NCBI GenBank assembly: GCA_018524725.1
Contig: JAEUWP010000502.1
Coordinates: 1 to 33,326, forward strand
DNA length: 33,326 nt
Direction: 5' to 3'
Source of the DNA: Podaxis mareebaensis
Taxonomy: Eukaryota > Basidiomycota > Agaricomycetes > Agaricales > Agaricaceae
Positions within the stretch are counted from its first letter, which is position 1; every line of letters starts with the position of its first letter. Positions 1 through 12,261 of this stretch are shown in pieces. A program made the position numbers and the translations under genes. Under the pieces are notes generated by a model, which saw nothing but the letters and a program-made list of their open reading frames with translations, was not told where the DNA came from and did not search any database.

Positions 1-921
1 TGAGGGTGAGCTGTGAGGCAAACTTTCACATTTTCAAACTCCTGAAACGTTGTCAAACTCCCGATCAATGATAGTACAGCGCAGCTCGTATGCTTTTTAG
101 CTTCTAACGAGCTTGGCACTAGATACTCATGAGTGAGGCAGCCAAAAATGGAGGTCAGTAGAATCTTCGGAATTCAACATACCGCGGGCAGCATGATGAA
201 GTCTCATGACTGCGGGATAAAATAACACACCCAGCTGCGCACACGCGAGAAAACATCGCTAGACCTTCCAAGGATATAATATCGACAGGATCTGTCAATC
301 ATTTCTCTTCGGTTCGAGTTGCTACTCACCCAGGGTCAGAATTCTCGGTAAGGTCGAAAAGAACCTATCGGCATCTTACTACTACACGATGGTATGCGTT
401 CAGCGAAAGGTTGGAGGAACTGGCCGAGAAAGCAATAACACCCTTGTTGTCTGTGGTTGTCGTGAGTGCTGGTCATTGGAAGTTCCAGTTACGAACGCAA
501 TTTGTATTGTAACCGCTTTGCATTGTTCCCAGTTGTGTATTGCTTGGAACCAGACCGCCACCAGAGGGTTGTTCGTGAAGCGCAGAAACCTATTACAGAT
601 CCATGTAAAAAGTCTAGGTAAAGGTATATTGGTTTGAAGTTACTTACTTGGACAGCAAATAGCTGAAGTCTATTTACGCACCTTCTACCCCTGGTAGCCG
701 ATCTCAACTCCTTCGGCGGCACATGTTGGAAAATATTATATTATCAGAAATTCTGATCTAGCACTATAGATACAGATTGGTCGCAGGAAAGGCACAAAGT
801 AGACGCGTGTGTAGTTGTACAAAAATGCCAATTCTAATATCTTACCAAGAAGCGGAACGAACTATGGAAGCGTGAAAAAAGCGATCATTAACTCTTAATT
901 AATCTGGAACATGATTGATAT
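1..921. other. Intergenic sequence, no recognised gene
   Basis: I find no convincing gene here. Short open frames exist on both strands (for example 389-637 plus and 489-722 minus), but none shows a family motif or a coherent exon chain. The 3' untranslated region of the coiled-coil gene presumably lies just below position 922. An exon of a gene lying mostly outside the window cannot be excluded. Confidence 0.5.
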
Positions 922-2702
922 TCATGCATGTCGTGATTGTGCCGAGGCTCCAGACTTGGATCTCGTCACGGTCGCTCCGCCAGGCCGTTGAATCGGAGCT
1001 ACATATGGTGCATTCCTGAGAGGCTCGAAAACGGGTGCGCGTGAAGAGAGAGGGGACGTGGTGATTTTGTATGAGCCAGACGGGTGAGCACCAACAGGGG
1101 AGTTGGATGATGAAGATGACGGTGAGGATGTCAGAACCGAGGAGTGCAATGGATCGGAAGCATTCAAGGGACCGAGTCCGGGAGGATAGGGACATCCACC
1201 ACTCGACCTTAGTGAATCTTGGCGGGTCTGGGTCTGGGTAGGTGCACGCAGGACCTGCGGACTGTCGCGTGGTCCTAAGGAAATCGGATCCCAAGGCCTG
1301 AAAGGGACAGCTGGGGCTTGGGCCATACTCGAAGAAAAATCCGGTGCACGCTGTGGCCTACTGATGGGGCCAGGGTTGGACGACGCGCCACCAGTATTGG
1401 CTCGTTTCCGGGAAAATCCTTGCAGAGAGTATTCCTGGCCGCTTATACCAATGCCACTCACGCTTGCCAGCTCTTCAACCGCAAGCCCCTCTTCTTCTTT
1501 TTCCAGACTCTCTAATTCCTTCCTTGTCTGTTTCAGCTGCTCCTCGAGGTCCGGTAAGATGGTTCCCTCCATCTTTTCCCGTTTCCCGTTCAGTTTCTCG
1601 AGCTTGTGAGAAAGTGTAGAAAGTTCTGCACGTAGTCTTTCCAGACGTTTCTTGTCCTTCTCATCTGCGGATTCCCTTTCCCTTCGTACGCGTTCTGCCG
1701 CCTTCTTTATCCTTTCATACTCCGCTTCTTTCTTCTCCTTTTCCTCCAATAATGCCGGCAAGCAACTCTCAATTTCCGCGAGTTGTTCTTCCGTCGCGCG
1801 TGCCCCTGCTTGAGCTCGTTTTACAGCCTCTTGCAAAGCCAAGATCTTCTGTTTTGCCCGTGCCTCTGCTGCCGTATGCTTTTCCGAAGCACGTTTCAAG
1901 GCCTCGATTTCGGATCGTAGAGCCGCGTCCGCTTTTTGCCCATCGCGTCTAACGGTTTTAATCTGGGATTGTAACGATTCACGTTCCGTGGTGAGAAGGG
2001 AAAGAGTATGGTTGAGTTGAGCAAGCCGGTCCTCGATCGTGAAAGGAGGAGGGGCAGGAGGACTAGCGGTTGAGTCAGTAGCATTTTGGGAGGGTGCAGA
2101 GGTAGTGGCTATGGCGGTCGAGCTGCTCGTAACAGGAGTAATCGCAGGAGCTGTCGGTGAAGAAGGGGAAGAGGATTCCGAGTCGGCATCTGTGTGTCCT
2201 CAAGGTTTAAGTTTGGCCAGGACACGGGACACTGAAATATACCTTCGGTTGTAATCTGCCGATTGAGACGACGACTATGAACGATACCCAGATCAATGTC
2301 ATACTGTCTTCCCGGCATTAGTCCGTAGATAATGATCACAGCTTCGTCAGCCGATTCATCGATTCGGATGAAAACGCGCTGCCAAGGAGAGCCGTTGACC
2401 TTCACAGAAAGACCTTTGGCTAAGGCTTCTGATATTATCGAGTGCTGTGGTTGTGTTTGATCATCTCCTCCAAGTTCGTTCTCAAGATCCAAGTCGATGT
2501 CAAGGTCGGGGGATTGAGTGATTGTGGCAGAAAGCAGAAAAGTGACAGAAACGGAGGTGACCTCCCTAACTGAAAGGGTTAGGGGAGGTAGCCAAGGTCT
2601 AATAGCATGCCAGGTCGACGTTGGGGAGCTGGAAACCAGTGTTGAAGACGTGCTGGGCACTGGAGACGACGACGAGGAAGGCTCGTGCTGGGTGTCGGTC
2701 AT
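922..2702 (-). CDS. Coiled-coil protein with FN3-like N-terminal domain (hypothetical)
   Basis: Two exons, 2702-2243 and 2189-922, are separated by a 53-bp intron (GTATAT...CACAG) and encode 575 aa. The ATG at 2702 is chosen because the open frame upstream has only GTG. Residues about 1-35 are Ser/Thr/Pro-rich. Residues about 35-150 form a beta-rich segment ending in LMPGRQYDIDLGI, which resembles a fibronectin type III strand. A Ser/Pro/Thr linker follows. A long Glu/Lys/Arg-rich coiled coil spans about 205-390, and the last 185 residues are a disordered Pro/Ser tail. Proteins with this layout are, from memory, conserved but uncharacterised in Agaricomycetes. A structural or trafficking role is only a guess. 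The intron keeps the frame exactly, so the model is solid. Confidence 0.85.
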
Positions 2703-4436
2703 GGCAGTCGAGCAGGATGCCGAGGACGTGATCAGCGTCACACTTGTCACACAGCCTTTAACCTTCAGCGAATACGCATCCTTTTATTACAACATGTGAA
2801 TTAAACAAGACATTTATTGTTTCCTTCCTACCCCTACCATAGTATACCCCATGAATGAAGCACATAAGGTTTTTGGACATGATTTGTCCCGAATGGCCGT
2901 GAGCAAACGCCTTTAAGATTCAAGTTTCAGAGACACATACGCGTTGAACTTCAGTACTTGTGGAAAGCTCGCGGACCATTCATGGGGAGAACTACACTAT
3001 ATCCACTACCGTCGTCCCTGGACTGCCACTCCTCAACAGAACCCCTAAATATATCTTACTTATTACCTAGAATGTCTGATGATCATTCCCCAACCATCTT
3101 CACACAAGTCTGGCGAACGTATATGTTCTGGTACAACATTATCAATGCATTCAACCACTATCAAGTATATCACGCATTCGAGGCCACCAACAACTTCCCC
3201 GCAGCAAGATTGTTACCATCCCAAGGCAGTGGGATCAGAGAGCCGAGCCCAGGCAGCGGAATCAGAGAAGGGAACAAGAGCGATCAGGCTGTGATATTGG
3301 TGCGGTGGCCAATGATTACACTCCTGCAAGATCCAAGGTAGTTTAGTGCGGTTGGGTCAGAGGCATGATGGGGGTGCATGTATTTGGGTTTGTTCAATCG
3401 ACAACAAGTATGTACTGTCCTTGAAAAATAAATCAACACGATGGCTCCTCACACATGAACCTCAACGCGAAAATGGAAAAGAAAGAAAATAAGCTGGTAT
3501 TGATCTAGACACACGACACCTGCAGGTGGCATCACTGGCATCCCATCACCATGATGCATTGATGTACGAACTTCGGTCTCTTCCTCCAGTCGTACCTACA
3601 TAGCGTATTCGGTAAGAAAGAACTTGCAGTTCGCTAAGAATTTGACTCCCAGCTGTGTGTTGGTGAGAAGATAATGGAGCTAAAATTTTGGCGTCTTGGT
3701 GGGATCAAGGAGAGTACATGTGATCATTTTGCAGATGGACTGTGAGGTTCGATTCCATGTACGAAGAGCCACCGAACTTGCAATCAATCTCGATCACCTT
3801 TCGCCTTGAACAAGTCATCTTTTATTTTGTAAGATGTGAAATTAGAGATCGATCCTCATCTTTTGTCCAGCCTTGTTGTAGCAATCTCCTCCGGTGAGTG
3901 GATCAGTATCAGTGTCCTGTGGAGTAGTATGCATACAGCGTTGTGGATGCAGCTTAACAGCAACAGAACATCTCGAACGTGATGCCAAAGTTTCCACGAC
4001 ACGCCTTCAGGCCGTTATTCCTGTCAAGAACTCCAAAACCGTCGCCAGGTACCTTCAACAGGCGCAATGTTGCTGTGCACAGCACACAGGCATCCCGATC
4101 TTATGTAGGTTGTTAGGTTCTTGATCATTCTCACACGCAGTTTATGTGTCCAATCTGCCAACAACCACAAATCTGATTAATCCTGGATGCATCATTCTTT
4201 ACCATGTCAACTCGCGGGCGATCTCCTATCAAGAAGTCATCGAAAGAATAGCACCGACCTGCACGACAGAGATGCTAATTAACCAGTTGATGGTTCTCTG
4301 ACATCCGTCCGAATAATCCAGCGACAGCCCTTCAGCAATCATGATGTTCTGTTTTCTTTCGGGAACCAGATATAATAGTCAGCTTGGCTCGGGCCACTCC
4401 ACGGTTATTCCCTCTACTCTACTCCGCTGATACGTT
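2703..4436. other. Intergenic sequence, no supported gene
   Basis: These 1.7 kb lie between the divergently transcribed coiled-coil gene and the FAD oxidoreductase gene. Open frames at 2958-3341 and 3894-4124 (plus) have no recognisable domain and no clean splicing partners. A weak resemblance to the start of a methylmalonate-semialdehyde dehydrogenase around 4030-4190 is described under findings. The region should contain the promoters of both flanking genes. I could not single out a core promoter. Confidence 0.4.
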
Positions 4437-5900
4437 ATGGAACCTTCCAACACCCCTGAGCCAAAAACTTCAATCGTTATTATTGGAGGCGGAATTGGCG
4501 GTGCCAACAGTGCGTACTCGACCCATTCTGCTGAAAACTATGATTCATTGAGGTGACAGTCGCACGCTCTCTATCCAACGTCCTGGACCCGGCATGGCAC
4601 ACCTTAACATTGATCAGTGCCCGCAAAAATTACATCTATCTCCCAGCCTCCCTGCGCGCCCTCGTTAATCCGGACTTTCCCCTGGACACTGTGTTCATGC
4701 CATACGATAACATCTTTGGAAATTTTCCAGGCGAATTAATTTATGGCACAGTAACTTCGGTTGAGGAGAACAAGCGCTCCGCTTTCATGGATTATGAACC
4801 CGGACAACACTGCAGTGGAACTGTGATCCTTCAGAAAGAAGGAGAACAAAAACTACAGCGTGTACACTATGATATTTTGGTTGTTGCCACAGGATCGCGT
4901 TGGGAGGGCTTTACGGGGTTCCCTTCCTGTATGGAGCACTGTATAGCGCATATTGAGACCTGGCGAATGAGATTTAAGGAAGCGCACGACATTGTTATTG
5001 CTGGAGGAGGGGCCGTGGGCCTTGGTAAGTACCCTTGCTAAATTGGTTCAAGAATTCCTACTGAACCTGTCTCGCTCAGAAACAGCAGGGGAGCTGAAGG
5101 ACTTATACCCAGTAAGTCGGTTCCCGCTACTCCCTCGAACCAGGTTTCAAACCCTAGTTTCATGGCAGGAGAAAAACGTAACGATCGTTCACGCAGATCG
5201 TCTCCCTCTTAGCGATGTATATCCCGACCGTTTCCGTTCACGCGTTGAACGCTGCCTCCGAGCACGCGGTGTAAATTTCATCTTTGATGATGCCATCGTG
5301 GGCAATCCCTCAGTCTCTAAGTCGTCACCTCTGAAGACGCGCAACGGGTTGGCAATCAACTGCGATCTCCTGGTACTGAAATCATATCATATTATCCTTC
5401 ACTTTAGTGATGCTCATGAAACAACCGTAGGTCCCAGCACGCGGTGGACGCCCAAACACCAAACACCTTGCGTTCCTCTCCCCCTCACCACTTTCAGATC
5501 GTGGGTTCATCAAGGTAGAACCAACACTTCAAGTCCAACATCACCCGAACATTTTCGCAGTCGGAGATATTGTAGATTGGCCTGAGATCCGGCAACTTGT
5601 GAAGATCAGATTCGGACATGCGGGTATCGTGGTCTCCAATATTCTGTCGCTGCTCCAGGGAATGGAACCCAAGAAAAAATACAAAGGTACAACCGAATTG
5701 ATTCTCATAACGAACGGAAAAGTGCGATTGCGATTTGTAATATTTCCATGCTATCGCTGACATTATTACAGAGCAGCGGTGCAACGTATTGCGGCCTACT
5801 TGGAGGCATGATATTTGGTGGCTTCCTCACGAAGCATCTCAAGTCCAAAGACCTTAGGGTCAACAATGCACGAAAAGGTCTGGCTCTCAAGCCTCTGTGA
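4437..5900 (+). CDS. FAD-dependent NAD(P)H oxidoreductase, FSP1/AMID-like
   Basis: Six exons (4437-4509, 4560-5024, 5080-5111, 5169-5372, 5431-5721, 5772-5900) with 50-58 bp GT-AG introns encode 397 aa. The N-terminal FAD dinucleotide-binding fold shows VIIGGGIGGAN at about 13-23. The second Rossmann motif, IVIAGGGAVGLETAG, lies around 168-184 and is only complete when introns 2 and 3 are removed. The FAD-binding C-terminal motif IFAVGDIVDWPE is at about 299-310. A Gly-rich hydrophobic stretch follows near 356-375. This order matches AIF-like, AMID/FSP1-type NAD(P)H:quinone oxidoreductases, which use NAD(P)H and FAD to reduce quinones or other acceptors. The real substrate is not visible. All exon phases agree and length is normal for the family. 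The gene converges on the questin-oxidase-like gene, with 164 bp between the stops. Confidence 0.9.
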
Positions 5901-6064
5901 TCCTTCGGTGTTCGCATCCTGTAGTTATGATTGCACTCTAATAATCATCGTACATTCCATTAATCATTCCATCTTTTTTTATTTGATGTAACATAGTCTG
6001 TTGTACATATCGCCAGATTCTCAAGCTTTCATCTGACCCATGTGACGTATCAAAATACTTCATG

Positions 6065-7883
6065 TCAATTTTTGTTCGCCCAAGCACCATCCCACCCCAA
6101 CGCACTCCTATCCCAATCCTCCCTCGAGGGTTGTCCACAAACCGTCCAACGCATATAATCCATCATAACACCAGCGGCCCTCACAAACAACGTCCCATCA
6201 ATATTCGCCATACCCTTGAACGTCTCCTCGCGATTGGAACCCTCCTTCGCCGGCCTGAACGCACCGATGGCTCCTCCCGGGGGAACATCACCGTACTTCC
6301 GCGCACCGAAAACCAGCGTACGCATAGCCTTGGGGAGATGTAAATCGGGATGGTGCACCGCTCCTTGGATGAGTGCAGGCCAGGGGTTGTAATCCTCATC
6401 CTTCCTCATGTCCCCGACGCCAGAGCCTTCGTCACTCTTGACGCCCAGCACGTCCCGCCAGGCAATTGGTCGAGGTGTCGGCGTCCATTCCTGTACGAGA
6501 TTAGGACGGATAACGGGACGCCCCCTGGATAACGTGAAGGCGACCATGAGAGGCACGTAATGCCTGATGAGCGCCACCTTCGACCGTGTATCCTTGAGCG
6601 CACCAAACACGGGTTCGAAGAATAGAGAGCTCGTAACGAGGTGCATGAGGAAAAAGTCCAATCTGTGCTCTCGGCCTTCTCGTCCCGTGGCGAACATCAA
6701 CAGTGTCGCAGCCCAGATTAATTCTTCAATTCGGGAACTCAACTCCTCTTCCGACGCATCATTCGGGATGGAGTGTGTGTATTGGCTGCATATGCGCAGG
6801 ATCTCAGCTGCCTTGGGACCCTCAGTTGCCCCTTTGAATCGTTCGGACAAGAGTTGATCAGGGTTGTATGGGAGAGGAGGAGCGAGGACTTCGGAGTCAC
6901 AGACTTGACGAAGGATTTCAAGGAGTGAGGGGCCGCTGCTTGGTTGTCTTCCTGGTCCCGAAGGCGAGTTATTGCGGGTGGGAGACACGTTATCGCCCCA
7001 TGCTGCGGAATACGGGAACAAAGCCGCAGTACTGGCCCTGTGAATCGCGGTTTGCGCTAGACCCGTCGCAACCAATATGTTGTTCCCGAATTCAGTTCCG
7101 TACTGTAACGTCAAAGCCGGAAACACGGGAGCCAACTGTAAGACTATATCAATGACAGCGTCATGAGGTACATACCCCAACTTGAATAAGCGGGTGCAGG
7201 CTATCTCGAACGGATCAACTGTCATTAGGGGTCCATTCGAATGAAATAAGCCCGACTTACGCGCCGCTAAGGAAACGATCCAACATAGACTTCCCGTCAA
7301 CGTTGGCTTCGGGTTGGAAGACGTACGTCTCCAAAATGGAAGTAACCCCTAATCTCTCAACCTCTTGGCAAAAGAACTTGAAGTAAGCACCATACGCCCT
7401 GTATCAACGTGGTGAAACAAGAGCATATCAGATCAGTACACCAGAATGGACTAAAAGCCAACAAACTCGGGTTTTCCCAAGTACTCCGTCCAGTTCTCCT
7501 TGGTTACGACAATCCCCGCGTCTTTCTCTTCGACGAAAATAGGCCGTTGGTAACTCGCGACCATATCATAGATCTTCTGAATCACTCCTGTCGAAGCGCC
7601 CATATCATACGCTGCCAACACCCTACAATTGCAATGGCATAGCGATATCAGCAACACACACCGCACACATCCCGAGATGATTAGGTTTGGTCTTTGTAGA
7701 ACATGAAAGGAGTGAAGCAACGCACTGATGGCTTAGATGGTTATGGAATCCAGCGGTGTTGAAATAACAGTGGTGCTTTTCTGCATCGCGCAGTAATAAA
7801 TCTTCGGTCAATTTCTTTGTTGCGTATGTGGCTCCTGGGAGGTTCAGGAGTCCTTTCTTTTGCATGGTGTGCAGATGCGCCAT
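6065..7883 (-). CDS. Questin-oxidase-like protein (AflY/DUF4243 family)
   Basis: Five exons run 7883-7726, 7622-7467, 7398-7261, 7200-7176 (25 nt) and 7102-6065, for 504 aa. The start sits in a good context (GCCATGG). Family hallmarks appear in order: HNHLSHQ joined across intron 1 to VLAAYDMGAS, then AYGAYFKFF, then GALHPLIQVGYGTEFG spanning the micro-exon, and a C-terminal region with DGTLFVRAAGVMMDYM. Only the chosen splice sites restore GALHPLIQVGYG, which supports the 25-nt exon. Members of this family include questin oxidase and AflY, which act in Baeyer-Villiger-type ring opening of anthraquinones or xanthones. Most fungal members have unknown substrates, and no polyketide synthase is present in the window. 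Cellular location is probably cytosolic because no signal peptide is seen. Confidence 0.88.
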
Positions 7884-7942
7884 GGCGAATGGGTAGTGTA
7901 GAAGACTGTCGGAGCTTGTCCCAGACAGCTGGGTGCTGGAGT

Positions 7943-7953
7943 ACTTATAAATA
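7943..7953 (-). promoter_or_regulatory. TATA-like element of questin-oxidase-like gene
   Basis: Minus-strand sequence ATATTTATAAG lies about 60 bp upstream of the ATG at 7883, a plausible distance for a fungal TATA box. It is called by pattern only. No transcription start evidence is available. Confidence 0.35.
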
Positions 7954-8336
7954 TGACGAACTACGGTTGCAGCAGATCCGAGAACTAGTCAAGGAGCTTT
8001 GTCAGGCTCAGGAAGCAATGCGGCCTATTTGTATCGAATCCAGTGTAATGAATGGGATATGTCATCAAGTGCTTAAAGACCCCAAGGTCACAAGTGCTGC
8101 TGAGGTCATCAGAATCACATAACCCACCTTCGTCCAATACAGATAGAAGCGAGCAGCAGTGAGCGGCAAAACCGTAATCCATTACAGGTGGATAAAAGAG
8201 CTGTACGGGAACATGCATATATAGATACATACAGGAAATCGAAAGATCGGCAACATCCACTCATTAAACAAGGGTGCCATAGACCTTTTGCATGCGAAGG
8301 TGTTGTCGGTAAAAGAAGAGTCCAGTTGCGAGCCGT

Positions 8337-10898
8337 TCAGTTTGACTCGACATCCTTCTTCTTGATGTCAGATTCCTCGAGGGAAGACTCCTCAGCACTA
8401 GTACCCGCATGACTAAGGCCGACGGAGCCAATAGCCTTGGGGTTGAAGGAAAAGGCACCAGTGGGAATAAGGGTTGAAAGAAGGATGATACCGCAGCAAA
8501 CGGAGTACTGGATGCTATAATAATGTCAATTGTGGCCCTTATTGAAGCAACACAGGTACGTACCCTGCGACGCGGTTTAAGGAACTCAGGATGTTGCCGT
8601 TCTTGACGAAGTCATTATCGATGACCTTGCCCAGGAGAGCGCTTAAGACGGCGTTGAGGACAATATAGGTGGAGTACAGGAAGGCCATCACGGCGCCGAG
8701 GGGAGAAACGTTATCATGGGCTAAGAAAATTTTCTTTCAGGGAACTGGGTTTATTCAACGTAATTCTGATGGCTTACTGATCTGGTTATCGGACAAAGCA
8801 GACTGGATGTAAGCAGCCAGGGAGACGTCACCAGCAGCCCAGCCCTGCAATCACCTAATTAGCTCAAGTTGAACATTCCAGTGACCGATGTACTCACGAA
8901 AGAAATGGGAATGAAACAGCCAGCAAGTTTCCATGCCCAGCTAACATCATTGCTAGCGCGAGTGGTGTAGTAAGGAAGAAGCCAGACGAGGTTAAGGGTC
9001 AGAGCATCGAGACGCAACCAAGGGAGCTACGGACACCGTATAAGCATACACTTGTTTCAGATATAAGCGTGGTTCTCAGCAACTTACGGGAGTAGTGACA
9101 ATATCGGAAAGGAAGAAGACAGAGAGGGCACCGAGAAGTTCACCAAAGTTGGAGCCACCGACGATGATCTGGGACCAGGCGGAGACGTTGAGGACACGTT
9201 TAGCAAAGGCAGGGGCAAGGTTGGACTCGAGGAATCTGTGGAGGTAGAGGGCGAGAGTACTGCGAACTGTCAGTCTCACGATCATTGGTCCTTTGATGTA
9301 TGTAAACTCACTAGGAAGGAAGAAGCCCTATTCATTTTGTTAGCATCGGTGTTTTGACGCTTGATTAAGCGGGATTGTTGACTTACAAATGAAACGTCGA
9401 TTCAAGAGGACCAGCTTAGCGCCGACCCAGACAGACTCAGCGAAGCCCCGAGCACCTTGAGCGATCTGTATAAAGTAGTTACTTTTTTTGCCTTGATCGA
9501 CCTCCGAGAGACCAGCTTCATTCTTCTGGGTGGAAGGATGGTTGAGAGTACTGATCAGAATCCAGATACCAGCGGCTAGGGCGAAGAAGACTGGAGGAAA
9601 ATATAAGAGCACTAAAAATTAGAGGACGGAACAGAGAAGACGTACCGGGAGTGAGGAAGAAGGAGTAGTTATTACCCCAGCGAGAGATGGCGCTGGAGGA
9701 TGCAAAAGCACCGGAAGTGCCGGCGACCTCTGAGAAGGTGTTAGCCCCTGAAATTCGCCTCAAAGACCACTCCTTGGCTCACCATACAAGACGTGCTAAA
9801 ATTAAACCTCAGTCACCTGTTGGCATGCACAAAGTTGGCCTTGGTACTCACGACGATGGCATCCATACGACGAAGCTTGCCCACGTTACCACCAACAATA
9901 TCTGCGGGACTGAGCCGAGGTCGTTAGCTGTTACCCTTCGGTCAGGGCGGGAAAACCTACATAACACGACGGATTAACTCAACCATACCATAGGCGACAC
10001 CAGCCAAAGTCCAAACGACGAAAATCTGAAATAGCAGTTCAGGAAATATCCTAATGAAAGAAGTAATTTGGCTTTGCGACCACATACGAGGTTGGGGTTC
10101 CAGTCACCGTAGATCGGAGCCTTGGCCGTCGAAGGCTTCATTTCACCACCTTTAATGAAACGTCAGATTTAGTGTCATATGACCAGATAAAGGGGTAGAA
10201 ATCTGGAATTACCCGTGGCGGCGTCGACTATGAGGAGGATAACCGTCATCAAACCGAAGAGGATTATAGCGCCGGAGAGCACGGTGCGGGTGGGCCAGCG
10301 CTTGATAAGGGGAGCGATGAGGATGGCACCAACGCATTGAGCAGCCTGATTGACACCCTGAGCGGCGCCGACTGCAAGATCTTAGTTAGGTTTCGGGACA
10401 GAAATGAGGTGTTTTACATACGTTTAGAGAAGGTGTTAGTGGCCTTGAAACGATCGGTGGCGAGGGTAGTGATGGACCCGTTGAAGAATTCAAGACCGAG
10501 CTTATAAAACATGATCCCGCCAATATAGATGGCACTGAAACATTGTCAGAACGGGTAGCGAGACCGAAAAGGCTTAACTCCTCACATATTGCGCCTTTCG
10601 ACAGCGCTGTAGGCTGGTAGAAAGATTCAGATAAGCTCCGGGAGCAGCAATGGGGAAGAGAACCATCAGAAACTTACAGCGCCAGATATCCCCAAGGTTT
10701 GGCATGGCTAATGAGACTCTGGGGGCTCGAGCTCTGTGCAAGGGGGGGCTCAGCGGAGGAGGAAGCAGCAGCTAAGCTTTCGGGAGAAGCGGCGGGAGCG
10801 ATTTTATCTATACTCTCTGGAAAGCGAGCACGTTCGTAGGTTTGGCATACGCCAAGCTCTAATATGCCCTGAAGTCTTGGCGTAATGAATTGCCTCAT
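8337..10898 (-). CDS. MFS transporter, 16 exons
   Basis: Sixteen exons encode 572 aa: 10898-10678, 10606-10586, 10534-10422, 10371-10213, 10149-10088, 10025-9961, 9909-9852, 9795-9783, 9729-9646, 9590-9387, 9327-9312, 9259-9088, 9026-8898, 8844-8778, 8720-8564, 8514-8337. All introns are 49-71 bp and GT-AG, and every phase closes. The start is the first ATG (MRQFITP); the codon two upstream is TTG. The protein has many hydrophobic helices separated by loops such as KRWPTRTV, where a basic loop of the MFS_1 type follows a helix. A cytosolic middle region precedes FVVWTLAGVAYGMVELIRR, and the C-terminal tail is charged (ESDIKKKDVESN). From memory it matches a conserved but uncharacterised Agaricomycete MFS group; substrate unknown. 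Exons of 13, 16 and 21 nt would be easy to miss. Confidence 0.85.
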
Positions 10899-11810
10899 TA
10901 GCAAGACAATCCACAGTCAATCAGTCAATCAAACACCCGACCAACAAACGTGTGAGTGTGCCACGCTTCTTTGCTGGGCTTTCGGGCGACCAGTTTGAGC
11001 TCGGCATCGCGTTGACGTTAGTTTCATCAAGGCTACATATAGAGTTGTCGTGTGCCCGTTATGAGCACGGGTGACTGGGTGGCAAGTGGTGGGTTTCTGG
11101 GGAACCTGCTGGAACCTGGGTTGTTTGTGTTTCGGGTGTTGGATCTGGACACGTTAGGATAGGAGTATGGATGATATGAAAGGCGTGGAGTTGGCGAGAC
11201 CGCGTGCCGGATGGGGCAGACGTTGTGAAAATTTGTTCCGTTCGTAGATTCCGTGCCTCGGTGAGATGGAACGTTGCTTTCGATTCCTCGACGGCTAGGC
11301 TGGGCTACTGTGTTATATGGGAAAAGCCAAGAGACTAGACCCGGCCAAGAAAGTTGTGGCTAAGGAGCAACATGGTTTCTGGAAGTATGTTGACAAAGGT
11401 TGATCCGTGGCGTAGGAGAGTTCTTCAATGTGCCTCAAGGCCTTCCATACTTCTGTACCTTAACTATAGGAAGCGGAAGGTGATAAGTACGCAACTAGTA
11501 ACTGGAGAGGAAGGTTTCGGTTCCGATTAAACAATCCGAAGGGGAGAGGGTGTTTGGTACCACATAAGACGACTTGGGAGGTGAAGATATGATATTTCCC
11601 GATGACAGAGAACTAGTGGAGGGTGGTCTGAGCACATGCGCTATAATCCTGGGATGCAACTCGACTGCGGGAGGTAGGAGGGGATTTGAGCAGGAGTCGT
11701 CACGTGGAATGATGCATGACGCGCGCAGCGGGAGTGTGGGGGCTGTGCACCACTCTGGCATACATAACCTCAAGACCGCAGCAGTGAGCAGAGTACACAA
11801 CTCTCCAACC
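10899..11810. other. Divergent intergenic region between MFS and Pmp3 genes
   Basis: These 912 bp separate two genes transcribed away from each other and should hold both promoters. The open frames at 11495-11926 (minus) and 11574-11981 (plus) overlap the Pmp3 gene or lack family features. I see no RNA gene or repeat here. Confidence 0.5.
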
Positions 11811-12261
11811 ATGGTCAAAGCCTCAGACGTCCTCCTCGTCATCATCGCAATCATCTTCCCCCCTGCAGCCGCCTTTATCATCACAGGCTGTGGCTGCGAC
11901 CTCCTCCTCAACGTCCTCTTCACCATGTGTGTTATCTCCCATCATCCTCCAAATACGAAACACCGCTCATACCATGTTTAGCTTGGGTTATATACCAGGG
12001 CACATACACGCCTTTTGGCTCATATACAAGAAGATGCAGGCCGAAGAGCGCTATGGAATGGGTGGTTTCCAATGTACGTCCTGATTCATTTTACCCTCTG
12101 GTCGCTCTGATGGTTTGACGTTTGACTCTACAGACACTGGCTATGGTCATTACGAGCCGCTCTATCACTCGGGTCCTCCATCTCACCAAGGACCATACCA
12201 CCCTGCACCTGCTCCCCAACCGCAAGCCCCGCAGTACTATGGGGCAACCGGTCAGTATTGA
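11811..12261 (+). CDS. Pmp3/UPF0057 family membrane proteolipid
   Basis: Three exons (11811-11926, 11982-12073, 12134-12261) with introns of 55 and 60 bp give 111 aa. The first 50 residues form two transmembrane helices. The family signature is ILAIIFPPAA-like here (VIIAIIFPPAAAF), followed by GCGCDLLLNVLFTI and LGYIPGHIHAFWLIYKK, the last completed across intron 1. The second half is a cytosolic tail rich in Tyr, His, Pro and Gln, longer than the about 55-aa core of yeast Pmp3. Family members sit in the plasma membrane and influence membrane potential and salt tolerance. The tail's function is unknown. The ATG context CCAACCATGG is strong, and all phases agree. Confidence 0.93.

Noticed and set aside
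2109..2750. Coiled-coil gene starting at 2750
   Set aside because: The first codon there is GTG; the first ATG in frame is at 2702.
3741..3760. GGTTCGATTCC, identical to a tRNA B-box/T-loop
   Set aside because: The flanking bases do not form a good T-stem, and no acceptor stem or A-box is found at the right distance.
10607..10677. Apparent frameshift in the MFS gene, with protein-like sequence after GYLAL
   Set aside because: A GTAAGT donor and CTACAG acceptor define a 71-bp intron that restores the frame and the AVERRN motif.
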